The notes under the pieces: model-generated
The model's database searches: none
The model's input: the letters and a program-made list of their open reading frames with translations, nothing else
Told to the model about the DNA's origin: nothing
Assembly (NCBI GenBank): GCA_030040525.1
Contig: JASHTN010000331.1
Span: 1-14,911, forward strand
Direction of reading: 5' to 3'
DNA from: Gammaproteobacteria bacterium
Lineage (GTDB): Bacteria; Pseudomonadota; Gammaproteobacteria; Steroidobacterales; Steroidobacteraceae
DNA length: 14,911 nt
Program-made: the position numbers and the translations under genes
In this document: positions 14,836-14,911 of the stretch, one piece after another
How the letters are laid out: every line of letters begins with the position of its first letter
Position numbering within the stretch: the stretch's first letter is position 1

Positions 14836-14885
14836 TGCTGGCAATGCTTGCATCACGGCGGTCCGAGTGCTAGCATTGCATTCAT
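14836..14885. repeat. Duplicated 18-base element that also forms an inverted repeat, before the right-edge gene
   Basis: TGCTGGCAATGCTTGCAT (14836-14853) and TGCTAGCATTGCATTCAT (14868-14885) agree at about 14 of 18 positions and start 32 bases apart, close to three helical turns. Within them GCAATGCTTGC (14841-14851) and GCTAGCATTGC (14869-14879) form an inverted repeat with one mismatch around 17 bases. The AT content is higher than in the surroundings. The position, in the 105-base gap after hppD and directly before a likely start codon, suggests an operator. A hairpin without a T-run makes a terminator for hppD less likely. Confidence 0.5.
14848..14876 (+). promoter_or_regulatory. Possible sigma-70 promoter for the right-edge gene
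   Basis: TTGCAT (14848-14853) and TAGCAT (14871-14876) are separated by 17 bases. They match the -35 and -10 consensus at about 3 and 4 of 6 positions. Both boxes fall within the repeated element, as expected if that element is an operator. Weak on its own. Confidence 0.3.
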
Positions 14886-14894
14886 TGACGATTC

Positions 14895-14899
14895 GGAGG
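14895..14899 (+). promoter_or_regulatory. Ribosome binding site of the right-edge gene
   Basis: GGAGG is followed by 6 bases and then GTG at 14906. This is the best-placed Shine-Dalgarno in the window and argues for a real start. Confidence 0.6.
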
Positions 14900-14905
14900 T
14901 CGCCA

Positions 14906-14911
14906 GTGGCG
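14906..14911 (+). CDS. Probable start of a further gene (only two codons visible)
   Basis: GTG GCG follows the GGAGG ribosome binding site and the window ends. The product cannot be identified. Position after hppD makes a tyrosine/homogentisate pathway enzyme or regulator plausible, but that is guesswork. Confidence 0.5.

Noticed and set aside
1..14911. Search for CRISPR arrays, transposase genes, integrases, toxin-antitoxin pairs, tRNA or rRNA genes
   Set aside because: No regularly spaced repeats, transposase-like motifs, terminal repeats or RNA-gene features were seen on either strand.

Overview
This is a GC-rich (roughly 70 % by eye), densely packed chromosomal window from a Gram-negative bacterium. 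A lipid A acyltransferase, a membrane glycerol-3-phosphate dehydrogenase, a 180-kDa-type NAD-glutamate dehydrogenase, a cofactor-dependent phosphoglycerate mutase and a Pseudomonas-like 4-hydroxyphenylpyruvate dioxygenase together suggest a gammaproteobacterium, perhaps of the Xanthomonadales/Nevskiales/Steroidobacterales type; that placement is inference. I see no rRNA, tRNA, CRISPR array, insertion sequence, phage gene or integrase, and no obvious sign of recent transfer.

Layout. 1-2010 (minus): lpxL runs into glpD with a 4-base GTGA overlap; glpD leaves the window at the left edge. 2261-4657 (plus): a membrane-anchored protein of the serine beta-lactamase/esterase fold that has lost its catalytic residues, then an MFS drug-efflux-type transporter 12 bases on. 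4662-5953 (minus): a PhzF-family protein followed by a small Rieske [2Fe-2S] protein, converging on the MFS gene with only 4 bases between the stops. 6084-7981 (plus): a one-domain YkoF/thiamine-binding-like protein, then after a 111-base gap a tight run of [2Fe-2S] ferredoxin, crotonase-family isomerase/hydratase and a membrane-anchored RraB-like protein. 8051-13700 (minus): a very large NAD-glutamate dehydrogenase followed by gpmA. 13748-14800 (plus): 4-hydroxyphenylpyruvate dioxygenase. At the right edge a further gene seems to begin, with a good ribosome binding site and a GTG.

How genes may work together. Glutamate dehydrogenase and hydroxyphenylpyruvate dioxygenase are divergent and share a 47-base intergenic region. 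Tyrosine transamination makes glutamate and 4-hydroxyphenylpyruvate, so the two enzymes would remove both products. The shared region holds two perfect TATAAT boxes facing away from each other, and their positions predict an almost leaderless gdhB transcript and a leaderless hppD transcript. lpxL and glpD are both envelope/membrane functions and look translationally coupled.

No clear undescribed system stands out. The best leads are the mirror-image leaderless promoter pair, the catalytically dead hydrolase-fold protein, the repeated operator-like element before the right-edge gene, and two redox/unknown gene pairs (PhzF-Rieske; ferredoxin-crotonase-RraB-like) whose partners are not in the window. 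Every gap between genes is under 300 bases.
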